Of a DNA stretch of 64,000 nt, positions 1 to 9,082 are shown piece by piece. This stretch comes from Burkholderiales bacterium (GTDB lineage: Bacteria > Pseudomonadota > Gammaproteobacteria > Burkholderiales > Burkholderiaceae_C): NCBI GenBank assembly GCA_016219375.1, contig JACRNC010000014.1, forward strand, positions 36,783-100,782, given 5' to 3'. The notes beneath the pieces were generated by a model that was given only the letters and a program-made list of their open reading frames with translations, searched no databases and was not told the origin of the DNA. The translations under genes were made by a program, and so were the position numbers. Position 1 is the stretch's first letter, and every line of letters begins with the position of its first letter.

Positions 1-115
1 GGAAATGCGCTGGCGCGGGCCCGGCGCAGTCCCCGCAAAGGGCTGGCCCGAGAGCGGCGGCGATGGGCGCTGTGATGGGCGCCGCGATGGTCGCGGCAGC
101 CCGTGCGCCGCGCCG

Positions 116-1366
116 TCAGATCCCCGCCAGCCAGGACAGCAGCGCGGCGGCAAACGCCTGCGGCTGCTCGGCCGCGCTGAGGTGGGCGCAGCCCTCCAGC
201 ACCACCAGCCGCGCGCCGGGGATGGCGCCGGCCAGGTCTTCGGCCATCGGCAGCGGCGTGCCGGCGTCCTCGCTGCCGGCGATCACCAGCGTGGGCAGGC
301 TCAGCCGCGGCAGGCGGGCCAGGGTGTCGACCTGGCGCACGGCGGCGGCGCAGGCCAGGTAGCCGTCCACGTCGGTGGCCTCGAACAGCCGCCGCGCGCG
401 GGCCACCTCCGCCGGGTGCCGGCTGCGAAAGCCCGCGCTGAAGAAGCGGTCCATGGTGGCGTCGGCCAGCGCGCCCAGGCCCTGGCTGCGGGCGGTGGCC
501 ATGCGCTCGTCCATGGCCTGACGGGCGGCCTCGGCATAGCAGCCGGTGGTGTTGGCCAGCACCAGCGCGCGCAGCTTGGCCGGGTGGCGCAGCGCCAGCT
601 CCTGGCCGACCATGCCGCCCATCGACAGGCCCACCCACACCACCGGGCCGTCGCAGCACTGGTCGATCAGGCGCGCGGCGTCCTCGGCCAGCTCGGCCAG
701 GGTGAGGCTGGCGCCGACGTCCACGCCCTCGCTGCGGCCGTGGCCGCGGGTGTCGGGGCACAGCACACGCCAGCCGGCGGCCACCAGCTCGGCGGCCACG
801 CCGTCCCACATGGAATGGTCCTGGCCCAGCGCGTGGCTCAGCACGATGGTGGGCCGCTGCGGCGCGCCGCCGGCCGGCTCGCGCAGGCTGGCATGCAGCT
901 TGGGCCGCGACGAGGTGAAGACCGAGCGCCCGGCGCCGGGGTGGAACGACTCCTGCGCCGGCAGTGGCGCCAGCTCATGGCCCAGCTCGCGCAGGATGGC
1001 GGCGGCGCGGGTGAAGGCGGTGTTGGCGCAGGGCACGCCGGCATAGATGGCGAACTGGATCAGCGCCTCGCGCAGCTCATCGACGCTCAGCGCGCCGGCG
1101 TTGCCCGGCGTCATCGCGCCGCGCAGGTGGCCGTCGAACTCCTCCCAGCGGCCCAGCGCGGCCGTCATGGCCAGCACGATCAGCCGGCGGGAGGACCAGT
1201 CCAGCCCGGGGCGGCTCCACACGCCATGCCAGGCGTATTCGGTGACGAAGCGCTGGAAGTCGGCGTTGAAGGTGGTGGACTGCAGCAGCGCGCGATCGAC
1301 GAAGGCATCGCCCATCGCCTGGCGGCGGTTGCGCTGGCCGCGCTCGAAGTCGTGGAAGTCGGTCAT
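116..1366 (-). CDS. Fused 4-carboxymuconolactone decarboxylase / 3-oxoadipate enol-lactonase
   Basis: This 416-aa protein joins two consecutive steps of the protocatechuate branch of the beta-ketoadipate pathway. Residues ~5-130 match the PcaC (CMD) fold, with a segment around WSRPGLDW and a YAGVPCANTAF helix. Residues ~150-416 are an alpha/beta hydrolase like PcaD, with nucleophile S248 in GLSMGG, acid D367 in GSEDAGTP and H395 in EGCAHLS. Both halves look catalytically complete. Fused enzymes of this kind are known as PcaL in actinobacteria, where as I recall the PcaD domain comes first; here the order is PcaC then PcaD. The MFS transporter gene lies 203 bp upstream on the same strand. The rest of the pca pathway is not in the window. 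Substrate could be a related lactone rather than protocatechuate-derived. Confidence 0.88.
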   Translation of the reverse strand: MTDFHDFERGQRNRRQAMGDAFVDRALLQSTTFNADFQRFVTEYAWHGVWSRPGLDWSSRRLIVLAMTAALGRWEEFDGHLRGAMTPGNAGALSVDELREALIQFAIYAGVPCANTAFTRAAAILRELGHELAPLPAQESFHPGAGRSVFTSSRPKLHASLREPAGGAPQRPTIVLSHALGQDHSMWDGVAAELVAAGWRVLCPDTRGHGRSEGVDVGASLTLAELAEDAARLIDQCCDGPVVWVGLSMGGMVGQELALRHPAKLRALVLANTTGCYAEAARQAMDERMATARSQGLGALADATMDRFFSAGFRSRHPAEVARARRLFEATDVDGYLACAAAVRQVDTLARLPRLSLPTLVIAGSEDAGTPLPMAEDLAGAIPGARLVVLEGCAHLSAAEQPQAFAAALLSWLAGI

Positions 1367-1569
1367 GGCGGGTGCGGGCAGGGGGCCCGGCTGGCACCGG
1401 GCCGTTGGAAGGTTGAAGCCGATGCTAACGAGGCGGCATGACGACGCGGCGGCCGGGCGCGGATGGCGCCATGACTTTGCCGCTGCGTGTGGCGTGCAGC
1501 GGCTGGAGCGGCTTGAGCGGCCCCGAGGCCGGCCCGGCTCTCAGCGTTGGAGCAGGTCGGGCGCTGTGA

Positions 1570-2871
1570 TCAGGTTGCCGCCAGCGCTTGCTTGCGCGCC
1601 GCCACGCCCGTGCCCACGCCCGCCGCGCAGGCCACGCCCGCAGCCAGGCAGGCGGCAGCACCCAGGTAGACGGCCGCCGGCTGCCCGCGGTCCAGCAGCA
1701 GGCCGAAGACCGGAGCCGAGAGTGCGAAGCCCAGGTCCAGCCCGGAGTACACCGTGCCGTAGACGCGGCCGGTGGCGCCCGGGGGCGCGGCTTGCTTGAT
1801 CAGCATGTCGCGCGACGGCCCGGCCAGGCCGGCGCCGATGCCGGCCAGCGCGGTCAGCGCCACGGCCCAGGTGCCGGCCGACAGCCCCAGGGCCATCACG
1901 CTGCCCTGCTGCGGCAGCCAGCCCAGCCCGATGGCCACCAGCACGCCCGAGGCGGCCAGCAGGCAGGCGGAGATGATGCGCTCCAGCCGCGCCACGCGGG
2001 CCACCAGGAAGCCGCCGACGATCATCCCCGCCGCGCCGCACAGCATGTAGCCGCTGACCACGAAGGACGCCGCCGCCGGGCTGATGCCGTGCAGCCGCTG
2101 CAGCGCCGGGCCGGCGAAGCTCTGGATGGCCGACAGCGCCGCCGTGCTCCAGAAGAAGAACGAGAAGCACAGCCACACCGACGGCAGCCGCAGGAAGGCC
2201 AGCGGATGCTCGCCGGCCGGCGCGCCGGCGGCGGCATGGGCGGCGACCTGCGTGGAGCCGGCCACGCGGTCGGCCACCGACTGGCGCTGGTGCACCAGCA
2301 GGGCCAGCACCAGCAGCGCCCACAGCCCGGCGCCCGCCGCAGCCAGCCGCCACGAGCCGGTGGCCGCCGTCAGCCCGGCCAGGAACAGCGGTGCCGCCGC
2401 CCAGCCCAGGTTGCCGCTGATGCCGTGCACCGAGTACGCATGGCCCAGCCGCGCCGGCGAGATGCGGCGGTTGAGGATGGTGAAGTCCACCGGATGGAAG
2501 GGCGCGTTGCCCAGCCCGGCCAGCGCGGCAGCGGCCATCAGGCTGGCATAGCCGCTGGCCGAGGCCACGGCGAGGGCCGCGGCGACGAAGCAGCCGAGCG
2601 CGGCAAACAGCACCGGCCGCGCGCCGATGCGGTCCACCACGAAGCCGGCCAGCGCCTGGCCGATGCCCGAGACGGCGAAGAACACCGACACCAGCAGGCC
2701 CAGCTCGGCATAGCTGTAGCCGAAGTCGCGGATGAACCAGGGGAACAGCGGCGGCAGCAGCAGGTGGAAGAAGTGCGAGGTGCCGTGCGCCAGGCCGATC
2801 AGGCCGATGGTGCGCACGTCCTCGCGCAGCGCGCCGTGGCGCGGTGCGGGCAGGGAGGCGGCGGCGGACAT
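1570..2871 (-). CDS. MFS transporter, FSR/fosmidomycin-resistance-like
   Basis: A 433-aa inner-membrane transporter with about twelve hydrophobic segments. The first segment carries LAHGTSHFFHLLLPPLFPWF, which resembles the start of the FSR branch of the major facilitator superfamily. A DRIGARPV loop follows segment 2, in the usual MFS loop 2-3 position, and a charged central loop (~200-220) separates the two halves. The substrate cannot be read from the sequence. It lies upstream of, and co-directional with, the PcaC-PcaD fusion gene, so export or uptake of an aromatic-acid-related compound is possible, but that rests only on proximity. Start chosen at the ATG giving a short polar N-terminus; no clear Shine-Dalgarno is visible. 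Confidence 0.85.
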   Translation of the reverse strand: MSAAASLPAPRHGALREDVRTIGLIGLAHGTSHFFHLLLPPLFPWFIRDFGYSYAELGLLVSVFFAVSGIGQALAGFVVDRIGARPVLFAALGCFVAAALAVASASGYASLMAAAALAGLGNAPFHPVDFTILNRRISPARLGHAYSVHGISGNLGWAAAPLFLAGLTAATGSWRLAAAGAGLWALLVLALLVHQRQSVADRVAGSTQVAAHAAAGAPAGEHPLAFLRLPSVWLCFSFFFWSTAALSAIQSFAGPALQRLHGISPAAASFVVSGYMLCGAAGMIVGGFLVARVARLERIISACLLAASGVLVAIGLGWLPQQGSVMALGLSAGTWAVALTALAGIGAGLAGPSRDMLIKQAAPPGATGRVYGTVYSGLDLGFALSAPVFGLLLDRGQPAAVYLGAAACLAAGVACAAGVGTGVAARKQALAAT

Positions 2872-3158
2872 CGCGCCATCCTAGTGGCGCCGCCATGCCG
2901 ATGCCGGCCAGGGGTGGGCGCCGGGCGTGTGGAAAACGGCCGCAGGCGGCTGATGCGCACGAGCCACGGCCGCATTTCCGCTGCTGCCAGCGGGGTGTAA
3001 GGTGACGGGCCATGCCGGCCCGCCCCCTGCAGATCAACCCACAGACTTGCGCCCGGACCCGCCCCGCCCGGTCCGGCCGCCGCATGCCCCGCATCGGCTC
3101 CACCCGCCTCGGGCGCCTGCAGCCCGCCGCCGCCGGGTGGGCTGAGGCCCGCGCGGCG

Positions 3159-4250
3159 ATGGCCCGCCGCTGGCCGTCGGCTGCCGCACTGCTGGCCGCG
3201 GCGGCGGTGCTCGCCGGCTGCGCGGTGGGCCCGGGCACGCAGCGCCCCACCGCGCGCGACCCCCAGCGCGACGGCCCGCCGGCGTCGCCGCCGCCGGACC
3301 TGGCCTCCACACCCGACGCCGAGCCGCGCATCGAGCCCGTGCGCCCCGGCGGGCCGAACAAGCCCTACGTGGTGCTGGGCCAGAGCTACACGCCGCAGAC
3401 CGGCGACCCGGTGGTGCACGAGCGCGGCCTGGCGTCCTGGTACGGCAACAAGTTCCACGGCCGGCGCACGGCCAGCGGCGAGCTCTACAACATGTATGCG
3501 ATGACGGCCGCGCACCGCACGCTGCCCATCCCCAGCTACGCCCGCGTGCGCAACCCGGCCAACGGCCGCGAGGTGATCGTGCGCGTCAACGACCGCGGGC
3601 CCTTCCACAGCGAGCGCATCCTGGACCTGAGCTACACCGCCGCGCTCAAGCTCGGCCTGCTGCGCGGCGTGGGCACGGTGGAGCTGGAGCGGCTGACCTT
3701 CGACGAGATCCGCACCGGCTCCTGGCGGCGCGGCGCCGACCCGGCCGGCGAGCCGGCCCGCGCGCTGGCGCAGGCCCCGGCCCAGACGCCGGTCGATGCG
3801 GCGGGCATGAGCCCCCCGGCCGCCGCGCCGCAGCCGCGTGCCGCCGGCGCCCTGCTCGTCACCGACCTGCCGCCGGCCACCGCCGGCACGAGCGCCGCGC
3901 CCACCGCCGCGGCCATCGATGCGACCAATGCCACCAATGCGCCCACCGGCGCATCCGCATCCGGCATGGTTGCCGACGACCCGCCCGACCGCGGCCGCGC
4001 CTACACCGATGCGGCCGAGGGCTGGTGGCTGCAGCTGGGCGCCTTCCGCAGGCTCGACGGTGCCGAGGCGCTGCGCCAGAAGGTGGCCGGCGACCATGCG
4101 GCGCTCGCGCCGCTGCTGACCGTGTTCAATGAGAGCCGGCTCTACCGCCTGCAGGCCGGCCCCTATGCCAGCCGCGCCGAAGCCCGCGTGGCCGCCGCGC
4201 GGCTGCGCAGCACGCTGGAGGTGGCGCCGGTCATCGTCGAGCGGCGCTGA
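3159..4250 (+). CDS. rlpA: RlpA-like septal lytic transglycosylase, lipoprotein
   Basis: RlpA is an outer-membrane lipoprotein that cleaves peptidoglycan strands lacking stem peptides and helps daughter-cell separation. From the chosen ATG the 363-aa product begins with a basic N-region, a hydrophobic stretch and the lipobox VLAGC (acyl cysteine C21). The double-psi beta-barrel domain (~85-180) has the typical GLASWYGNKFHGRRTASGE and RVNDRGPF elements. A Pro/Ala-rich linker leads to a C-terminal SPOR domain (~290-363, starting WWLQLGAFR) that binds denuded glycan at the septum. An in-frame ATG at 3012 would add 49 Arg/Pro-rich residues before the lipoprotein signal, so 3159 is preferred. Confidence 0.88.
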   Translation: MARRWPSAAALLAAAAVLAGCAVGPGTQRPTARDPQRDGPPASPPPDLASTPDAEPRIEPVRPGGPNKPYVVLGQSYTPQTGDPVVHERGLASWYGNKFHGRRTASGELYNMYAMTAAHRTLPIPSYARVRNPANGREVIVRVNDRGPFHSERILDLSYTAALKLGLLRGVGTVELERLTFDEIRTGSWRRGADPAGEPARALAQAPAQTPVDAAGMSPPAAAPQPRAAGALLVTDLPPATAGTSAAPTAAAIDATNATNAPTGASASGMVADDPPDRGRAYTDAAEGWWLQLGAFRRLDGAEALRQKVAGDHAALAPLLTVFNESRLYRLQAGPYASRAEARVAAARLRSTLEVAPVIVERR

Positions 4251-4303
4251 GCGCGCCGCCCCCGGCGCGCGTACCGGCCGGCTCGCCCCGGGCCCGCGCC
4301 GTC

Positions 4304-4330
4304 CGTCCCGCCCGTCCCGCCCGTCCCGTT
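4304..4330. repeat. Three tandem copies of a 9-bp unit, CGTCCCGCC
   Basis: Three consecutive units, the third ending TT instead of CC, lie between rlpA and the DUF1275 gene. They sit upstream of any plausible start of the downstream gene. No function can be assigned. Confidence 0.8.
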
Positions 4331-4365
4331 CGCTTCCACCTTCTGCGCTTTCTGCCGCCCCCACC

Positions 4366-5205
4366 TTGGCCCCCCTGCCCTACTTGCGTGAACTGACCGC
4401 CCCCGAGCGCACCGCGCGCGCCAACCTGCACCTGGGCGTGACCCTGGCCTTCGTGGCCGGGGCCTTCAATGCCGGCGGCTTCCTGGCCATCGGGCAGTAC
4501 ACCTCGCACATGACCGGCGTGATCTCGTCGGTGGCCGACCAGATCGTGCTGGCGCAGTGGGACCTGGTGATCGCCGGCGTGCTGTCGCTGCTGGCCTTCG
4601 TGGCCGGCGCGGCCAGCACGGCCATCCTGGTCAACTACGCGCGGCGCAACCACCACGGCGCGGCCGGCCCCTATGCGGTGCCGCTGCTGATCGAGGCCGC
4701 GCTGCTGCTCGTCTTCGGCCTGGTGGGCAGCCGGCTGCAGTCGCACGAGCTCATCAGCATCTCGCTGACGGCGGTGCTGCTGTGCTACGCGATGGGCCTG
4801 CAGAACGCGCTGGTGACCAAGATCTCCAATGCCGAGATCCGCACCACGCACGTCACCGGGCTGGTCACCGACATCGGCATCGAGCTGGGCAAGTCGCTGT
4901 ACTGGAACCAGTCGGCCGCGCGGTCTGCGGTGCAGGCGGCCCAGGCGGCGCGCGCAGCGGGCGGCACGGCCACGTCGCCGGCGCCCCTGCCCGCGCCGTC
5001 GCGCATCCAGGCCAACCGGCGCAAGCTGCGCGTGCACCTGTCGCTGGTGGGCGCCTTCTTCTGCGGCGGCGTCAGCGGCGCGCTGGGCTTCAAGCTGGTG
5101 GGCTTCGTCGCCGCGCTGCCGCTGGCGGCGCTGCTGGTGGTGATCGCCGCCGCGCCGCTGATCGGCAGCCCGGCGGCGGGCGGGCAGCCCTCGCGGCGGG
5201 CGTGA
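4366..5205 (+). CDS. YoaK/DUF1275 family membrane protein
   Basis: About 279 aa with six predicted membrane segments. The first carries FVAGAFNAGGFLAIGQYTSHMTG and a later one has LCYAMGLQNALVTKIS followed by RTTHVTGLVTDIG, both typical of the DUF1275/YoaK family, whose transport role is unknown. An Ala-rich cytoplasmic insert (~185-220) separates segments 4 and 5. No ATG is available without running back into rlpA (to 4129), so translation probably begins at a TTG: 4366 is used here and 4384 is an alternative. Neither has a good Shine-Dalgarno, so the exact N-terminus is uncertain. It is convergent with fumC. Confidence 0.8.
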   Translation: MAPLPYLRELTAPERTARANLHLGVTLAFVAGAFNAGGFLAIGQYTSHMTGVISSVADQIVLAQWDLVIAGVLSLLAFVAGAASTAILVNYARRNHHGAAGPYAVPLLIEAALLLVFGLVGSRLQSHELISISLTAVLLCYAMGLQNALVTKISNAEIRTTHVTGLVTDIGIELGKSLYWNQSAARSAVQAAQAARAAGGTATSPAPLPAPSRIQANRRKLRVHLSLVGAFFCGGVSGALGFKLVGFVAALPLAALLVVIAAAPLIGSPAAGGQPSRRA

Positions 5206-5268
5206 CACCGGCGCGGGCCTGACGCCCGCGCATCTGGAGCCCGCTCATCCGCCCGGCCCGGCCGGCAG

Positions 5269-6750
5269 TCAGCCGCCGGCGCTGGGCCCGATCATGCGGC
5301 GCGGGTCCACCAGCGCGTCGAAGGTGGCCTCGTCCACCGCGCCCAGCTTGAGCGCCGCTTCCTTGAGCGTCAGGCCCTCGTGGTGGGCCAGCTTGGCCAC
5401 CTGCGCGGCGTGGTCGTAGCCGATGCGCGGCGCCAGGGCGGTGACCAGCATCAACGAACGCTGCACCAGCTCGGCGATGCGCTCGCGCCGCGGCTGGATG
5501 CCGGCCACGCAATGCCGGCGCAGGCTCTCCATCGCATCGGCCAGCAGCTTGACGCTCTGCAGCGCCGCATGCGCGATCACCGGCTTGTAGACGTTGAGCT
5601 CGAAGGCGCCGTTGGCCGCGGCAAAGCCGATGGTGGTGTCGTTGCCCAGCACCTGGGCAGCCACCATCGTCACCGCCTCGCACTGCGTCGGGTTGACCTT
5701 GCCCGGCATGATGGAGCTGCCCGGCTCGTTCTCGGGGATGGCGATCTCGCCCAGCCCGGCGCGCGGGCCGCTGGCCAGCCAGCGCAGGTCGTTGGCGATC
5801 TTGTGCAGCGCGCAGGCCAGGGTCTTGAGCGCGCCGTGGAAGAAGGCAATGGGCTCATGCCCGGCCAGCGCGGCGAACTTGTTGGCCGCACTGGTGAAGG
5901 GCAGGCCCAGCATGCGCGTGAGCTCCGCGGCCACGCGGGCTCCGAACTCCGCATGCGTGTTCAGCCCCGTGCCCACCGCCGTGCCGCCGATGGCCAGCGC
6001 CTGCAGCGGCTTGACCGCGGCATCGAGCATGTCGCGCACCTGCGTGAGCTGCGCCACGTAGCCGGAGAACTCCTGGCCCAGCGTCAGCGGCGTGGCGTCC
6101 TGCAGGTGGGTGCGGCCGATCTTGACGATGTCGGCAAAGCCGGCCACATGCGCCTCCAGCGCCACGGCCAGGCCGGTGAGCGCGGGCAGCAGGTCGCGGT
6201 GCGTGCTCACGGCCAGCGCCACGTGCATCGCGGTAGGGAAGACGTCGTTGGAGCTCTGCCCCATGTTGACCATGTCGTTGGGGTGCACGATGCGCCCGCT
6301 GCCCGGCTGGCCGCCCAGCTTGATGGACGCCAGGTTGGCCAGCACCTCGTTGACGTTCATGTTGGTCTGCGTGCCCGAGCCGGTCTGCCACACCGACAGC
6401 GGGAACATGTGCGCATGCTGCCCGGCCAGCACCTCGTCGGCCGCAGCGACGATGGCCTGCGCCTGGCTGTGCGGCAGCAGGTCGAGCGCACCGTTGACCA
6501 CCGCCGCGGCCCGCTTGACGTGCACCAGCGCGTGGATCAACTCGGACGGCATGCGCTCGCAGCCGATGGCGAAGAAGGCAAGCGAGCGCTGCGTCTGCGC
6601 GCCCCACAGCGCATCGCGCGGCACGGCGATGTCACCGAAGCTGTCGCGCTCGGTGCGCGTGGCACCGGGCGGGCCGCTGCCGTCAGGCGGCAGCGAGGTG
6701 TAGGCCGCGGTGGCGGCGGCAGTGAGCGGGGCAGGCGGGATGGCGGCCAT
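5269..6750 (-). CDS. fumC: Class II fumarate hydratase
   Basis: FumC reversibly hydrates fumarate to L-malate in the TCA cycle as a cytosolic, iron-independent homotetramer. The 493-aa product has the class II fumarase/aspartase-superfamily signature [15 protein letters not shown], the [14 protein letters not shown] region and [15 protein letters not shown], so all three active-site blocks are present. Length is ~30 residues above the usual ~460 because of an Ala-rich N-terminus before the conserved [11 protein letters not shown]. The ATG at 6750 is preceded by AGGAGA at good spacing, which favours it over the in-frame ATG at 6786. Confidence 0.95.
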   Translation of the reverse strand: MAAIPPAPLTAAATAAYTSLPPDGSGPPGATRTERDSFGDIAVPRDALWGAQTQRSLAFFAIGCERMPSELIHALVHVKRAAAVVNGALDLLPHSQAQAIVAAADEVLAGQHAHMFPLSVWQTGSGTQTNMNVNEVLANLASIKLGGQPGSGRIVHPNDMVNMGQSSNDVFPTAMHVALAVSTHRDLLPALTGLAVALEAHVAGFADIVKIGRTHLQDATPLTLGQEFSGYVAQLTQVRDMLDAAVKPLQALAIGGTAVGTGLNTHAEFGARVAAELTRMLGLPFTSAANKFAALAGHEPIAFFHGALKTLACALHKIANDLRWLASGPRAGLGEIAIPENEPGSSIMPGKVNPTQCEAVTMVAAQVLGNDTTIGFAAANGAFELNVYKPVIAHAALQSVKLLADAMESLRRHCVAGIQPRRERIAELVQRSLMLVTALAPRIGYDHAAQVAKLAHHEGLTLKEAALKLGAVDEATFDALVDPRRMIGPSAGG

Positions 6751-6930
6751 GGCGGGCGTCTCCTGGTTGCACAGCGGCTGCGGCAAGGCGGCCGCAGTCC
6801 GGGCCGCCCACCATAGGAGCGGGCGGCAAGCCCTGCACGGGCAAGGGACGATCCGGCCGACGCGCGTGGGGACTGACCCCGCCCCCCTCTCGCGTGGCGC
6901 TCAATCGAGTGAGTCGATGGCCGTTGCGGC

Positions 6931-7455
6931 TCAGGCCCCGTGCGCCAGGTTGCGCAGGTGGCTGGGGCCGGCGCGGCGGACGATCTCGCGCTGCAGGGCC
7001 GGGTTCCAGCCCAGGGCGAACAGCGCCTCGGCCATCACGAACATCGGCCCCACCAGCAGGCCGACCAGGTCATCGACGAAGGCCGGCTTGCGGCCCTCGT
7101 AGTAGTGGCCCAGGAACTGGATCACCCAGCCCACGGCGAACAGGCCCAGCCCCCAGCCCAGGCCCGCGGCCACGCTGATCTGCGCCAGGTTGTGGCCGAT
7201 CCAGAACAGCAGGCCGGCGGCCAGCACGGTGGCGACGCCCAGCACCAGGTCGCGGCTGAGGTACCACAGCGCGGCCAGCGCGAAGACCGCCACGGCCGGC
7301 GTCAGCACCACGTCACCCACCGCCACCGCCGGCCGGGCCAGCAGCGTGCCGATGGCGCACACGATCATCGGGATGCCGACGAAATGGCTGCTGATGTTGC
7401 GCTGGTCGCGGTGATAGGTGGCGTACTGGACCAGCAGGTCGGTGGCCGGGCGCAT
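6931..7455 (-). CDS. Mpo1/DUF962-like membrane protein
   Basis: A 174-aa integral membrane protein with four or five hydrophobic helices and the conserved histidine motifs of the DUF962/Mpo1 (YGL010w) family: YHRDQRNISSHFVGIP near the N-terminus, IGHNLAQ in the middle and FLGHYYEGRKPAF near the end. Yeast Mpo1 is an Fe(II)-dependent dioxygenase that removes one carbon from 2-hydroxy fatty acids. A similar lipid-oxidation role here is inferred from the retained histidines. Lies 180 bp upstream of fumC on the same strand. Confidence 0.8.
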   Translation of the reverse strand: MRPATDLLVQYATYHRDQRNISSHFVGIPMIVCAIGTLLARPAVAVGDVVLTPAVAVFALAALWYLSRDLVLGVATVLAAGLLFWIGHNLAQISVAAGLGWGLGLFAVGWVIQFLGHYYEGRKPAFVDDLVGLLVGPMFVMAEALFALGWNPALQREIVRRAGPSHLRNLAHGA

Positions 7456-7770
7456 GGCGGGCTCCTGAAGGACAGGCGCGCCGGGAACGGGCAGAGCAGC
7501 CGCCCCCGGATCGCGGGGATGGCCTCAATGTGGCACACGGGGTGAAACCCTCGCACGGGATCAAACCCTGAGCCCGTGTCGGCCCGGCGGCAAGCAGACT
7601 GTCGCCACGCGCAGGCCCGGTGGCTCCAGCGAGACGCCAGGTCGTCGGCCTCCACCGTCAGCCTGCGCCGACACCGCAACGGCCCTGCAAGCGACAGCGC
7701 CGCCACGGTTGGCCGAACAAGATGGCGACCGTCGCGCCGGCACACGGCGCCCAGCAGTCAGATCAGAACC
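7456..7770. other. Intergenic region upstream of the first small paralogue
   Basis: This 315-bp gap between divergent genes contains two AAACCCT-centred direct repeats 18 bp apart (TGAAACCCT at 7543-7551 and TCAAACCCT at 7561-7569). The second lies within an inverted repeat CACGGG/CCCGTG (7554-7559 and 7573-7578). No coding region is supported. The sites could bind a regulator. Confidence 0.4.
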
Positions 7771-8004
7771 ATGCGAGCCCTGATGAACCTGGCCATCGAG
7801 CCGGCCCTGAAGATCTACGAAGTCTCCGCAGACATCGTGCTGCAGTCCTCCAGCGGCACCCGCACCGCCGTCAAGCGCGTGCTCAAGGTGCTGGCCGACA
7901 CCCCCGCCGGCGCCGTGCGCATCGTGCGCGAGCGCTACCCCAAGTCGCGCTGCCACGCCGTGCTCTCGCAAGCCCTGCTGCCGCCGCCGGCGGCCTGGGC
8001 CTGA
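7771..8004 (+). CDS. Small conserved-looking protein, copy 1 of a tandem pair
   Basis: I do not recognise this 77-aa protein. It begins MRALMNLAIEPALK and has a core RVLKVLADTPAGAVRIVRERYP. It ends in a Pro/Ala-rich AAWA tail. There is no signal peptide or membrane segment, and it looks like a small alpha/beta cytosolic protein. A second copy at 8345-8569 shares the first 13 residues exactly and most of the core. That similarity, plus synonymous codon differences between them, is the main evidence that both are real genes. The frame is open further upstream, but that region is Arg-rich and not shared with the second copy. Confidence 0.65.
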   Translation: MRALMNLAIEPALKIYEVSADIVLQSSSGTRTAVKRVLKVLADTPAGAVRIVRERYPKSRCHAVLSQALLPPPAAWA

Positions 8005-8344
8005 GACGGCGGGCCTGCCCGGCCACAGCGCCCCACACTGATCCGCGCCCGTCGCCGGGGCGCCGCGCACTCGGGCCGGGCGTCGCGCCTGGCATGGGGC
8101 TTGCGCTGATCGCCGGGTGGATTGCATGACGCGGCTGCCGCAGCAGCGGCTCAGGCACGCAGCCTCTCCGAGCACCCAGCTTTCCGAGCACCCAGCCCCT
8201 CCGCGCACGCGGCCGACCGCCCGGTGCGGCCGGGGATCGCCGCATCGCTCGAGCTGCCTTTGCCCCCGTCGCCGGACCGCCACGACCCCACGCCCACCAG
8301 GCCCATCACATCACTGCCACACAGCACCACCAGACTGCGTCGCC
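8005..8344. other. Spacer between the two small paralogues
   Basis: About 340 bp without a supported gene. It contains a short imperfect tandem repeat around 8167-8196, in which TCCGAGCACCCAG occurs twice about 15 bp apart. It may hold the second copy's promoter, but I see no clear -35/-10 pair or terminator. Confidence 0.3.
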
Positions 8345-8569
8345 ATGCGTGCCCTGATGAACCTGGCCATCGAGCCGGCCCTCAAGCTCTTCGAGGTCTC
8401 GGCCCTGGTCGTGGCGGCCCCGGCCAGCCCGGCCGCCCGCCGCGTGCTCAAGGTGCTGGCCGACACCCCGGCCGGCGCCATCCGCATCGTGCGCGACCGC
8501 TATCCGGGCTCGACCGCCCACGCGGTGGTCTCCGAGCAGCCGCTGCCGGCCACCGCGGCCTGGGCCTGA
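8345..8569 (+). CDS. Small conserved-looking protein, copy 2 of a tandem pair
   Basis: A 74-aa paralogue of the protein at 7771-8004, of unknown function. It keeps MRALMNLAIEPALK, VLKVLADTPAGA and RIVR-RYPGS, and ends AAWA. It is three residues shorter in the variable middle (about residues 22-31), where the other copy has a Ser/Thr-rich stretch. The first ~40 nucleotides of the two genes are almost identical, pointing to a fairly recent duplication or gene conversion. It faces the MaoC gene, whose stop lies 48 bp away. Confidence 0.65.
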   Translation: MRALMNLAIEPALKLFEVSALVVAAPASPAARRVLKVLADTPAGAIRIVRDRYPGSTAHAVVSEQPLPATAAWA

Positions 8570-8617
8570 GCCCGCCTGCGGGCGCCCGCGGCGAGCCGTG
8601 CGCGTCGATTGCCCGGC

Positions 8618-9082
8618 TCAGCGATACCAGCGCGTGACCATCTCGGCCACGCAGGCCGGCTTGTCGTGGCCCTCGATGTCCACCGTGGCCACCCAGACCA
8701 GCTGAGCGGCATTGCCCGGCAGCGGCTCGAAGGACTGCAGCGCAAATCGCGCGCGCAGCCGGCTGCCCACCGTCACCGGCGACATGAAGCGCACGCGGTT
8801 GAGGCCGTAGTTGACGGCCATGCGCACCTCCTCGCAGCGGATGCTCTGCTGCGAGAAGCTCGCCAGCAGCGACAGCGTGAGATAGCCGTGCGCCACCGGC
8901 GCACCAAAGGGCGACTCGCGGTTGGCGCGCTCCACATCGACGTGGATCCATTGATGGTCGCCCGTCGCATCGGCGAACTGCTGGATGCGCGACTGCTCGA
9001 TGGCCAGCCAGTCGCTGGTGGCGATCTCCTGGCCCACGCGGGCCTGCAGGTCTTCGAATCGGGGGAAGGTGGAAAGCGGCAT
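8618..9082 (-). CDS. MaoC-family (R)-enoyl-CoA hydratase/dehydratase
   Basis: A 154-aa single-domain hot-dog-fold protein. The hydratase-2 motif is visible: FADATGDHQWIHVD, with the catalytic Asp/His pair (D-x-x-x-x-H), followed by SPFGAPVAHGYLTLSL. Members hydrate trans-2-enoyl-CoA or related thioesters and may feed PHA synthesis or beta-oxidation. The substrate here is not known. Start is placed at the ATG giving the usual family length; the frame is open well upstream but is low-complexity there. Confidence 0.85.
   Translation of the reverse strand: MPLSTFPRFEDLQARVGQEIATSDWLAIEQSRIQQFADATGDHQWIHVDVERANRESPFGAPVAHGYLTLSLLASFSQQSIRCEEVRMAVNYGLNRVRFMSPVTVGSRLRARFALQSFEPLPGNAAQLVWVATVDIEGHDKPACVAEMVTRWYR

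Noticed and set aside
1..115. End of a neighbouring gene at the left edge
   Set aside because: No frame in these bases shows recognisable protein sequence, and no start codon with an RBS is evident.
5380..6816. A 478-codon rightward frame opposite fumC
   Set aside because: Composition is antisense-like (His, Gln, Arg, Gly rich) with no recognisable motif, while fumC on the other strand has all catalytic blocks.
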